A DNA stretch of 64,000 nt, taken from positions 13,413,588 through 13,477,587 of the forward strand of contig OY744610.1 of the NCBI GenBank assembly GCA_963556255.1, written 5' to 3'. The translations under genes were made by a program, and so were the position numbers. This stretch comes from Allolobophora icterica (Eukaryota; Annelida; Clitellata; Crassiclitellata; Lumbricidae). Positions 56,090 to 64,000 of the stretch are shown here, one piece after another. The notes below the pieces were generated by a model. That model was not told the origin of the DNA. It ran no database searches and saw only the letters and a program-made list of their open reading frames with translations. How positions within the stretch are numbered: position 1 is the stretch's first letter; the number at the start of each line of letters is the position of its first letter.

Positions 56090-56179
56090 CATGCGGTAGA
56101 ACAACAACAGAACAACCTACAACCACTCGGCCAAAATCGATAGCTGGACAACCTATGATTATTGGGCCCCCAAGAAAAA
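56090..56179 (+). CDS. Gene D Thr-rich exon, module 2
   Basis: 90 nt between TATTCAG and GTAAGT, the shortest of the family: [17 protein letters not shown] then AGQPMIIGPPRK. The Thr content is decaying (ATT for ACT codons). Confidence 0.7.
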
Positions 56180-56390
56180 GTAAGTCATCCACATAGCATT
56201 ATTCATTTACTAAAGTGTCTACAATGTGAAGAAAACCTGAAATATCTTATTCTAGAAAACTAGCGACACAGGAGCACAGTCTCCCGATGGTTGCCAACTG
56301 GTTCAGGCCTTCGCACAAAGACTACCGCTGTCTATCAATTCTACAGGCTCTTCATGTAAAAGACCCGATCTGGGTCAGGTAATCGTTTAA

Positions 56391-57985
56391 CATAACATAA
56401 CATAACAAGGGTTTTAAGTGGTTCAGAAGACGTGTAGTCTGTGTTAGAACCACTGCAAATTTACCTCGAACTCTTAATAGCCCAATTTTCCTAGCTTCTT
56501 CTTAAAAGCTGTTATAGTGTCCACTGAGACAGTACTATCGTCCAAACCATTCCACAGGTCTACAACTCTTGCACTAAAGAATTTCTGCCCTAATGTTCCC
56601 TTCGGCCTCTTAAATAATTTATACCTGTGTCCCCGAGTTGCCTTGTTCGGTGCTAATTCAAAGAACCTCTCCCACTGCAGTGCTTCCTTTCCAGTGATAA
56701 TCTTATAAGCTTCAATCAGATCTCCTCTGCTCCTCCTTTTCTCCAATGTTGTTAGTCCACACCTTTTCAACCTTTCTTCATAGCTCAGATCCTTGTAGCC
56801 CCAAATCATTTTCGTAGCTCTTCTTTGTACTTTCTCCAGTTTTTCCATGTCCTGTTTCAGGTATGGATTCCATACCTGGATGCAGTATTCCAACTGTGGC
56901 CTAACCAGTGATTTGTACAACCTTATTATTATATCTTTGTCTCTGGTGACTATTGTCCTTTTTATCATACCTAAAGCTGAATTAGCCTTTTTTGCTGCTT
57001 CAGCACATTGCCTTGAAGGTTTTGCACTCTTGTGCATAATCACTCCCAAGTCCCTTTCTTCATCACTCACTTTCAACACCGTGCCCCCATTTCATATGAA
57101 AACTCGTTGTTTCTCCTCCCCATATGCATCACTGAGCACTTTTCCAAATTGAAGAGCATTTGCCAGTCTTGTGACCATCTGAACATTCTTCTTAGATCTT
57201 CCCGCAGTATCTCTGCTTCTTCTTCATCATCCACTGCTCTACATAGTTTTGTATCATCCGCAAACTTAGAAATTTTAGATAAAATCCCATCGTCTATGTC
57301 ATTAATAAAAAGTACGAAAAGCAGTGGCCCAAGCACTGATCCTTGTGGCACTCCACTTAGCACTGTCGTCCAGCCAGAATGTTTATCACCTATGCCCACC
57401 TTTTGTCTTCTACCTGATAACCAGCTTTGAATCCATCTTAGTACCTGCCCTCTAATCCCACCTGCTTGTAACTTTTTGGCCAGCCTTACATGAGGTACTT
57501 TGTCAAATGCTTTGGCAAAATCTAAGTAAATTACATCTACAGGTTTTCCCTCGTCAATCCTCTCATAGACCTCGTCAAAGAACTCCAACAGATTTGTCAA
57601 ACACGAACGGCCTTTGGTAAATCCATGTTGACTGCCCTTTATAATATCATGCTCATTCAAATGTTTCACTATGTTATCCTTGATAATTCTTTCCATGACC
57701 TTGCACACCACACTGGTTAAACTGACTGGTCTGTAGTTACCTGGTTCACTTCTATTTCCCTTTTTAAAAAGTGGCACTATGAGTGCATCCTTCCATTCCC
57801 GTGGTACCTCTCCAGTCTGCATTGATTTATTGAAGATCTGGGCTAAAGCCTCTCCAATTTCCTCCCTCACTTCATGTAAAAATTTTGGATGGAGTTCATC
57901 TATGCCCGGACTCTTGTCGGTTTTTAGTCTTTTCAGTTGCTCCACCACATTTTCCTTAGTAAACAGTACCTGTGTTAATCCCTTT
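56391..57985 (-). mobile_element. CR1/Jockey-group LINE with most of its reverse transcriptase
   Basis: 5'-truncated copy of about 1.6 kb. Frame 57948-57073 has YRPVSLTSVVCKVMERI, DFAKAFDKVPH, SGVPQGSVLGPLLFVLFIND and the catalytic FADDTKL. Frame 57079-56474 continues with EERDLGVIMHKS, KPSRQCAEAAKKANSALGM and VVDLWNGLDDSTVS. A 1-base loss in a G run near 57090 separates them. Tail (TTATG)n at 56391-56411. It interrupts the intron between GTAATCGTTTA and the continuing intron at about 57990 (CTTATTTAATATCTGCC). Confidence 0.88.
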
Positions 57986-58589
57986 TCACTCTTCTTATTT
58001 AATATCTGCCTCTTTTAATTCGCTAGATCATTTGGATTGTGATCTAACGGTTGCTAAATCAACCCTCGTGAGATGATTCATTATAGCCAGAAATTTAAAC
58101 TTACCTAGCAAGTTTTTAACGGCGCTCGCAAGTGAAGTTGGACTTCTAAGTTAATTTAGCTGAAAATGACTATTGTCGTGGCTCAGGTTAGTATTAGAAT
58201 GCTTTAGCTAATGGTGCGATGATGAGACGTTTGAAATCAAAGAAGATAAATTACAATTGTAAATCTACAATAGATATAAATAGGGGGTTTTATTTAGCAT
58301 TTGAGTTTTAATCTAACGGCGATCAACACCTTCGCTTAGTATTGTGTGAAGTCATTCCCACGCAAAACAATTGTACAAGACGCAATAGTAGGCCTACGCA
58401 GAGTAGGCCCTACAACGTGTCCTTCATTAGGACAACATTGTGAACATTCCAACGAATGTCGGTCATGATGTCAAGCCCCCGATGTCAAGCTATATTTATC
58501 TAGTATAATTTATATAATAATAATATTTATTCTTTAATTAAGCGCCTGTTTATGCGATAAACCTGAACTACTTACAGAACAGACAGCCT

Positions 58590-58702
58590 GCAACATACAC
58601 GGCGCAATTTGCAGCCTACAAAGCATGTCCGCCTATGGGACTCGATCTCTGTACCTCTCGCACTCTACGCCAGATGTTATCCAATGCGCTATCGGGCCCC
58701 CG
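58590..58702 (-). mobile_element. tRNA-derived SINE (tRNA-Arg-like head)
   Basis: The minus strand reads GGGGCCCGATAGCGCATTGG...GATCGAGTCCC, like an Arg tRNA with degenerate stems. The tail-like CATAACATAACATAA lies just beyond at 58724-58742. Confidence 0.6.
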
Positions 58703-58799
58703 ATATGCGAAAACCTTTTCACAGTTACATAACATAACATAAGTGAAACTTTGTAGAGCTCAACTGCAAGAAAAACTCATAAGCAGCCTTTCCGATCAA

Positions 58800-59065
58800 A
58801 CGGCCAAACAAAACAGGCTTAGAGCACTTGCGAAATAAGGAAGGTGACAAACTAATTAGCTTACTTCTGATTTTAAACGAAACACTATTACAGTTGTAAG
58901 TGATAAAGGGCCAACGATGGTAAAACTTCTGTGTCCTGGATAGTGGACGACCAAGCCATAGGGACCACAAGGATACCATTTGCAGATGATCGGAGGGACA
59001 TGCAACCAAGAATAGACGAGGCTGAGATACACAAGGTTGTTAGCTAGGCTATGACAATTTCGCAT
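58800..59065 (-). mobile_element. Old LINE C-terminal remnant before the gene D terminal exon
   Basis: Paralogous to the remnant at 37736-38126 (minus frames with [17 protein letters not shown] and [11 protein letters not shown]). Confidence 0.6.
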
Positions 59066-59237
59066 GAGAGTTGGATCTTATACTAAATGCGTTGAGATAT
59101 AGGTAACCAGTGCAGAGTGTTACAAACTCGGTCAATGGCTGTTTGTATCATAGCAGTTCGTGTGATGCGATCTTTACCGCCTTTCACTTCACACGTTTAG
59201 CAATGAATGATTGAATTTTTGTGGCTGTGCATTTCAG

Positions 59238-59584
59238 GTGGGTACAATCCGGATGACATCTACGACGAATGTGTCGTGAAGGCTGAGTTGTACCAAAGAT
59301 GTGACGGCTGTTATTATGGCCTCTTGGTCTATGGAGTTGTTGTTACGATAAGGGACGGTAGTCGTTGGTTGATATACGATTCTGTCTGCGGGGATAACAA
59401 ATGCAAGATGGCTGTTGTCGATGCGTCGAGTATGTCCTACAACTGCAATTGGAAGCTGTTGGATGAAAAAGAAATCGTAATGTCTCGAATCGGTGATTAT
59501 GTCGATGAGGGAAATAGCGTTCATCTCGGACCGAGGCAGACCAATTGTCGGGAATCGTGTAGGAGAATGATGAATCTATCATAG
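59238..59584 (+). CDS. Gene D terminal exon, Cys-rich domain
   Basis: 347 nt after TTTCAG ending TAG. Very close to gene C but LVYGVVV replaces LVCGVVV, removing one Cys and leaving eight. Also CKMAV for CEMVV. It still reads fully open. Confidence 0.78.
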
Positions 59585-59973
59585 TAACAGAAAAACATTA
59601 ATCTCTTATGACTCACATGAGTTATCTAGTTGTCCACTATGACTTCTTATAAATGATCTAATGCATTTATGTTATTGATTTTGATCGTTCAAATGATGTA
59701 ATGATGTATGGTGCTCTTGAAGTCGAAATACGCTTGGATGATGATACAGTGCGGCACAAGCAACACCGGTTTCACTTTGCAGAACAAGTAGAGCGTGGAG
59801 AAGAAGGTGATGAGGCGTGAAATGCTCGCTTTGCCAACCTCTATAGAAGAGGAAGAGCAGTCCCTTACTCTATCTCTGGCAGTCATAGGTATGAAGTGTT
59901 AGCTATACCATTCTCTTAGCATCGGCATAAGAGCGCGGGTTGCCAGTCCTCTCCCTCGCCGTATCATCTTCCT

Positions 59974-60287
59974 GGGATACGGAAATTTCGCCAACGGAAG
60001 ATTCGCCCCGGAAGATTCGCCCCCGACATTTCGCCCCCCGGAAGATTCGCCCCTGACATTTCGCCCCCCGGAAGATTCGCCTCCGGAAGCTGGATTAGCG
60101 ATGAAAATGTAACTAAGACTAGGAGCGGGATCTATGATGAAAATGACACTAAGACTAGAAGCTGGATTAGCGACGAAAATGTAACTAAGGCTAGAAGCTG
60201 GATTAGCGATGAAAATCTTCCGTGGGCGAAATTCCGGGTGGCGAAATGTCGGAGGCGAATCTTCCGGGGGCGAAAAGTCCTAGAACC
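59974..60287. mobile_element. Insertion with 9-bp duplication and GGCGAA-rich inverted arms
   Basis: CATCTTCCT flanks both ends (59965-59973, 60288-60296). Gene C has a single CATCTTCCC at the empty site (38949-38957). The left part has four GGAAGATTCGCC units and ACATTTCGCCCCCC; the right part has the complement GGCGAATCTTCC. The centre is three to four copies of a roughly 40-bp unit with AAGCTGGATTAGCGA. 9 bp fits MULE-type insertion; class unproven. Confidence 0.82.
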
Positions 60288-60299
60288 CATCTTCCTACG

Positions 60300-60460
60300 G
60301 CAGTTTGCGGTTCATGTACTCGTTATAGCTGAGTTGGCTAGGGCGCAGATGGAGCAGGAATCTCGAACCAAATTTCTGCTCTTCTTGGGACTTGAACCCC
60401 GACTTCTCGCTTGACAGTTCAGCACGCTAACCACTACACTACCGAGCATCCCATGAAACC
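60300..60460 (-). mobile_element. tRNA-derived SINE
   Basis: The minus strand starts GGGATGCTCGGTAGTGTAGT (A-box) and has GGGGTTCAAGTCCC (B-box), then a body containing GAGCAGAAATTTGGTTCGAG. Full-length relative to the fragments at 38940 and 22530. Confidence 0.72.
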
Positions 60461-60714
60461 ATAGACAACGCAGGAGGCATTAAGTAAACATTCAGAAAGA
60501 CAAAGATAACACATTCACCTGACTTCAACAGCGTCTTTTTCATCCTGGATTATAATTTTTGGATGCGATTTCATTCTAAGCGACCATCGTCTGATGTCTT
60601 TGATTATTATAATTACTGCGCTATTGAAGTCGTTAGATTAGATTAGATTAACTGTTATCATAAAATGTCCAAGGCACCAATCGAGGGAGAAGTCAGGTTG
60701 AAGAACAAAAGTGA

Positions 60715-60873
60715 TCAAAGGGTTGATGGTTGATTTGAAACTTTCGTCTTCTCTTCCAGTCGTAAAACGTTCTCCACAAGACGGTTGACTATCTGGACGC
60801 AGGCCTTCTCCATAGGGTTCTCCACAGGCTTCTCCTTGACAAAGTTGACATCCTCCTCCTTCTCCAGCAAAAT
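60715..60873 (-). CDS. Possible terminal exon of an unrelated minus-strand gene
   Basis: A minus-strand frame ending TGA (60717-60715) reads LEKEEDVNFVKEKPVENPME, then KACVQIVNRLVENVLRLEE and KTKVSNQPSTL. Codons are mostly G/C at the third position (GAG, AAG, GTC, AAC, GTG), unlike the AT-rich surroundings. This looks like a conserved soluble, helical C-terminus. A possible acceptor is the CTGGAG at about 60861-60866. I do not recognise the protein; a processed-pseudogene fragment is the alternative. Confidence 0.45.
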   Translation of the reverse strand: MLLEKEEDVNFVKEKPVENPMEKACVQIVNRLVENVLRLEEKTKVSNQPSTL

Positions 60874-60879
60874 GTAAAA

Positions 60880-61440
60880 TGACCGACGATAAAACTACTC
60901 AGCAATAACCGAACTAATTAGTGAAACACAAGATCATTAAAACAAGACTTGATGAATAACAGTTATGGTCATTCAAACAAATGACTAACTAAATATAATA
61001 TTATGATCATTAAAGAACAATAAATCGCGAGATCAAATGAATGAATTACTAATGAAACATATGATCATTACAATAAGTGACTAATTAAACAAATGTTCAA
61101 ATGATAAGAGAAACAAAAAGAAACACGATCCATACAAAAATGATCAGTGAAACATATAATACAAAACAAAAAATCAGGAAAATAAAATGATGAATAAAAG
61201 TTTTCAAGTTACCTATTAACAACATTTAAAGCAATGCAACAGATACAATCTTTGATACACATATTCTGATAAAATGATTTTATGCAAATTAAACAGTATT
61301 GCGCAACAATTGTCCAACACAAGAAAGACTAAAAGCAAATCAACTCTTAATAAACGTTCAAAATTCACAGTAGATTCTCAATCTAATTTGCCCAATATTA
61401 AAACGACTTGAGTCACATATGCAAAATACATAGGCCCTAT
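60880..61440. other. AT-rich stretch with no recognised feature
   Basis: Many ATGATCATTA-like and AAACAAATGA-like repeats give a loosely periodic look (61000-61150). No coding frame or element ends seen. Confidence 0.5.
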
Positions 61441-61448
61441 AATTATAA

Positions 61449-62016
61449 TAGGGACCTGCGAATCACAAATTTTCAATCGAATCGAATCTCGAATCGAATC
61501 GCGGGTAGAGGTTCGAATTCGAATCGAATCTCGAATAGAATCAGAGGGTACCAGTTTGATATTCAGGAAGCTTGGTAGCAGAGGCGTACCACAGTATCAA
61601 TATATCGATAACTTTGCTGCAGTTTAAAATCAATTAAACTAAACAGTAAGCTAATCAACAGAATTAAAAATAACACAAAGAATTTATGAGTTTAGTAAGT
61701 AAGATTGTACCAATCGCATAACCGCACTTTGGTGTACATACATCTACTGTAAGCGGAGTATAACTTTATAATAATTCTTGCCACAGGATTTTCTGTCGTC
61801 GCGTGCCGCGTTGCACGCAGATATTCAACAACCAATCCACGCACAGTAAACAATTAAAAGTAAAACAGTTTAGGCTACAACAAAGTGCGTCAAGGGCTAA
61901 TTATTTTTCCAAAAACGATTCGAAATATTTCGAATCGTGACATCATTTTCGAATCGAATCGAATACCGCCGTCCGATTCGTTTTCGAATCGAATATCGAA
62001 GCTTCGCAGGTCCCTA
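61449..62016. mobile_element. Non-autonomous hAT (MITE), 568 bp, with TCGAATCGAA repeats
   Basis: Ends TAGGGACCTGCGAA...TTCGCAGGTCCCTA, perfect 8-bp flanks AATTATAA (61441-61448, 62017-62024). Both subterminal regions carry GAATCGAATCGAAT-type repeats in inverted orientation. Confidence 0.9.
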
Positions 62017-62123
62017 AATTATAATTCTTATATATTGAACTTTCATCCTATTTCTAAAAATTTGAACCGAATAATATATCAATCTCCAAGTTGATGATAT
62101 CACTAACCACCTAGCGATTAGTA

Positions 62124-62197
62124 TTGAGGAGGGGGATAGAGTACTGGTAACACTCACGGCGAAAACATTTTCACAGTTACATAACATAACATAAATG
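62124..62197. repeat. Chimeric fragment of SINE head and (CATAA)n tail
   Basis: GAGGGGGATAGAGTACTGGT resembles the head of the SINE at 31176. It is fused at GGC to GAAAACATTTTCACAGTTAC and ACATAACATAACATAA, which also occurs at 58706-58745. Confidence 0.6.
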
Positions 62198-62519
62198 GGG
62201 CATTTTTCATGTGCTCGCTCCCCCTGGTGTTAAAACCTCGCTATGCAACTGTTGTGAGGCGCTTCGCTGGAACAGCAGTTGCACAATCGAGGCTCATAAT
62301 TACGTAGGTGGCACAAAAGGTCTTTTAATAGACGTGGGCTAGAAAAGACTCGATTAGCGTTTGTATAGTTTTCATGTTTACCGTTACTTACACCCTATTC
62401 ACACACGACGTGCAATAATAGACTGATGTTGGTTGAAAAGTGATGGCGTTTGACTTATAATATTATGTGAGCGTGTTTGTCTGACCTCCCACAAATCATT
62501 TCTACAGATGCTGACCTCA

Positions 62520-63060
62520 ATTACTAACTTACTTACTTGCAGTCTTAATTACTCATTTACTTACTTACTTACTTATTTATAAACATTTGACCTACTTATT
62601 TAGTGCTTACGTATTTACGTACCTAGTTATTATTTACCTACTTACCTACTTGCTTACACACTTGCTTGCTTACTTACTAACTCGCTCACTTAGTCAAGCT
62701 GGACCATTTTCCTTACGTGTTTTTCCTACAGTATAATAGCGTACCAAGTTCAAAAGGGGAAATAAGTCCAGGACTTGGTCCACTGTTACTCAGATGTACC
62801 CAATTATGAAATATCGTCTGACGCTAATTGAAAACATCAGCCTACGCTGGTTCATTGACCTACAATGTCTCTGCTCTTGGGAAGTAAGCTAGCGTTTAGC
62901 ATCTACAAGCATTACTTGTTTACTTACACACTTACTTATACTTTACGTGCTTGTGTGTTTACTTATTTAAATACTTACTCATTTACCAACTTACATACCT
63001 ACTTACATGCTTGCTTGCTTACTTACACACTTACACACTTAATTGCTTAATTACGTACTC
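62520..63060. repeat. (ACTT)n-rich interrupted microsatellite
   Basis: TTACTTACTTACTTGC-type tracts at 62525-62700 and 62915-63060, the second within a repeated block. Confidence 0.85.
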
Positions 63061-63180
63061 AGTCAAGCGGGACCATTTCCTTATGTATTTGCTTACAGGA
63101 TGTTACATGTCATATCGTCTGACACGGAACGAAAAACATCAACCTACGCTGCATCGTTGGTCTACAATTATGTCTCTGCT
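62692..63180 (+). repeat. Two-copy tandem duplication, about 300-365 bp offset
   Basis: AGTCAAGCTGGACCATTTTC (62692) and AGTCAAGCGGGACCATTTCC (63060) start two copies that also share ATATCGTCTGAC, AAAACATCA(G/A)CCTACGCTG and CTACAATnnTGTCTCTGCTC. The second copy is shorter. Confidence 0.8.
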
Positions 63181-63759
63181 CTGATTCGCCGCTTAAGTTC
63201 AAACCACAAAAACATCGATTGTATCCAGACAAACAGCAACAAGGGTTCTTATGCAAACTGACAAAAGGAAGTTAAGCGTTGGCGGTCATAGGCTTCCACG
63301 TACTATAGTGATGGTCAGCCTCAAGTTACTAATAATAACGAGCAAAGTTATCGTAAACATGGCTAATTGGGCCAGCTAGGTTTGAAAACCTCGGTCTCTA
63401 TTGCACGCAATGCTTTGTACCGAAAGGTTAGTGGGACAAATTTTGCCATGAATACACATTACACAATGACAAGAAATACATTAAACACACGATTGCTGAC
63501 TCAGTCTTAAGCAATGGCGTAACTTTGCCACAAAAGTGATGGTGACCATTCCCTCATTCCTCCTCCGTCGTAACCTTCTCCCTGTCCTCGCCACTTTCCT
63601 ACCCTCCACCTTCCTTTCCCTCGATATCCCCTTCCATCTCCCTTTCCGTCTCCCTGTCATCATCCTCCAGACATTTCGTACAATTTGTTATACTGTCAAC
63701 GGCAACTAAAGTTATGCAACAAAGAGCAACGAGTAAGTAAGCTAACGTGAAGGCATCTA
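63181..63759. other. No feature recognised
   Basis: Mixed-composition DNA with a pyrimidine-rich stretch (63550-63665) that yields a low-complexity basic frame on the minus strand. I see no element ends or convincing exons. Confidence 0.5.
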
Positions 63760-64000
63760 TAAGGGGCCATCCATATATTACTTACGTAATGGGAAAGGGG
63801 GTGCCGTTGCGTACGGATGCGTATGGCGAGGGGAAGGGATCTCGACAAAATGTATACGTACGCAAGATAAACTTATCAATTTGATGTAGTATTAAAACTT
63901 TTTAAAATGTGTTAGTGATGTTAGTATTTTTTTCATAACTGTTCACAAATTTAGCTAGGAAATAAGTTATGATGTTTAACAAAGATATTAACGATAAAAT
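63760..64000. repeat. Interspersed repeat, copy 2 (also 41645-41840)
   Basis: GGGGCCATCCATATATTACT TACGTAA starts it, followed by GCGTACGGATGCGTATGGCG and the rest of the shared block. It runs off the window edge. The opening resembles ends of some DNA transposons. Confidence 0.6.

Larger units (their letters stand above)
47804..59584 (+). pseudogene. Gene D: two-module family member with a nonsense codon
   Basis: Exons 47804-47870 (signal peptide), 48291-48626 (Ig1), 52279-52587 (Ig2), 53281-53397 (Thr), 53735-54061 (Ig1, stop), 54646-54960 (Ig2), 56090-56179 (Thr), 59238-59584 (Cys-rich). The sum is 1908 nt, a multiple of 3, and all junctions are phase 1. A TGA at 53836-53838 replaces the core Trp codon of the second Ig1. 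Because that exon is symmetric, skipping it restores frame, so a shorter product remains possible. Introns carry a three-level transposon nest, a LINE, a SINE, a TA microsatellite and a stray Ig1 fragment. A recombination joint at about 58094 suggests a third module was deleted. Pseudogene or skipping allele: undecided. Confidence 0.68.
59585..60660. other. 3' flank of gene D
   Basis: Aligns with the gene C 3' flank (38566-39150) apart from a 314-bp insertion and SINE sequence described separately. No gene seen. Confidence 0.6.

Noticed and set aside
63481..63663. Arg/Lys-rich 60-residue minus-strand frame
   Set aside because: Low-complexity pyrimidine-rich DNA, no supporting context.

Overview
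This is AT-rich animal nuclear DNA. It has short exons joined by phase-1 GT-AG introns, five kinds of LINE fragment, tRNA-derived SINEs, microsatellites, and many hAT and piggyBac insertions with intact target-site duplications. I cannot name the species. A Ty3/Gypsy element whose integrase lies upstream of where reverse transcriptase must be (an order first described in deuterostomes) and the abundance of the palindrome TAGGCCTA make an invertebrate deuterostome plausible, but this is weak evidence.

The host content is one tandem family of four plus-strand genes, called A to D here (A 8568-13566, B 16602-22371, C 25222-38565, D 47804-59584). The shared plan is: a signal-peptide exon, then one to three copies of a module (Ig1 exon, Ig2 exon, Thr/Pro-rich mucin-like exon), then a terminal exon coding a Cys-rich domain of about 113-115 residues that I do not recognise. 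Every internal exon is symmetric phase 1-1, so modules can be gained or lost without breaking frame. No transmembrane segment is visible, so the products should be secreted and heavily glycosylated. Gene C is complete: 11 exons sum to 3768 nt and predict 1255 residues with three modules. Gene A lacks its 5' exons in the window. Gene B has a 1-nt deletion in its Ig2 exon and a dead second Ig1 exon split by a LINE. Gene D has a stop codon at the core Trp of its second Ig1 exon.

Layout: 1-7361 is a minus-strand Gypsy element (Gag, protease, integrase, tRNA-Leu primer site, 5' LTR) with an apparently intact hAT transposon in its LTR. 7362-16601 holds gene A, a 1.3-kb non-autonomous hAT and LINE/SINE debris. 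16602-22371 is gene B. 22372-25221 is intergenic, with a purine-only tract. 25222-38565 is gene C, with a near-identical 2.65-kb internal module duplication. 38566-47803 is intergenic: a hAT relic, a 244-bp GGT repeat, MITEs and LINEs. 47804-59584 is gene D, with a three-level transposon nest (piggyBac containing hAT containing piggyBac) in its first Ig1-Ig2 intron. 59585-64000 is repeat-rich and contains a possible terminal exon of an unrelated minus-strand gene.

Because B, C and D are paralogous through their introns, several transposons have an empty site in a sister gene, so their boundaries are supported twice. I see no bacterial-type operons, CRISPR arrays, rRNA genes or convincing functional tRNA genes.
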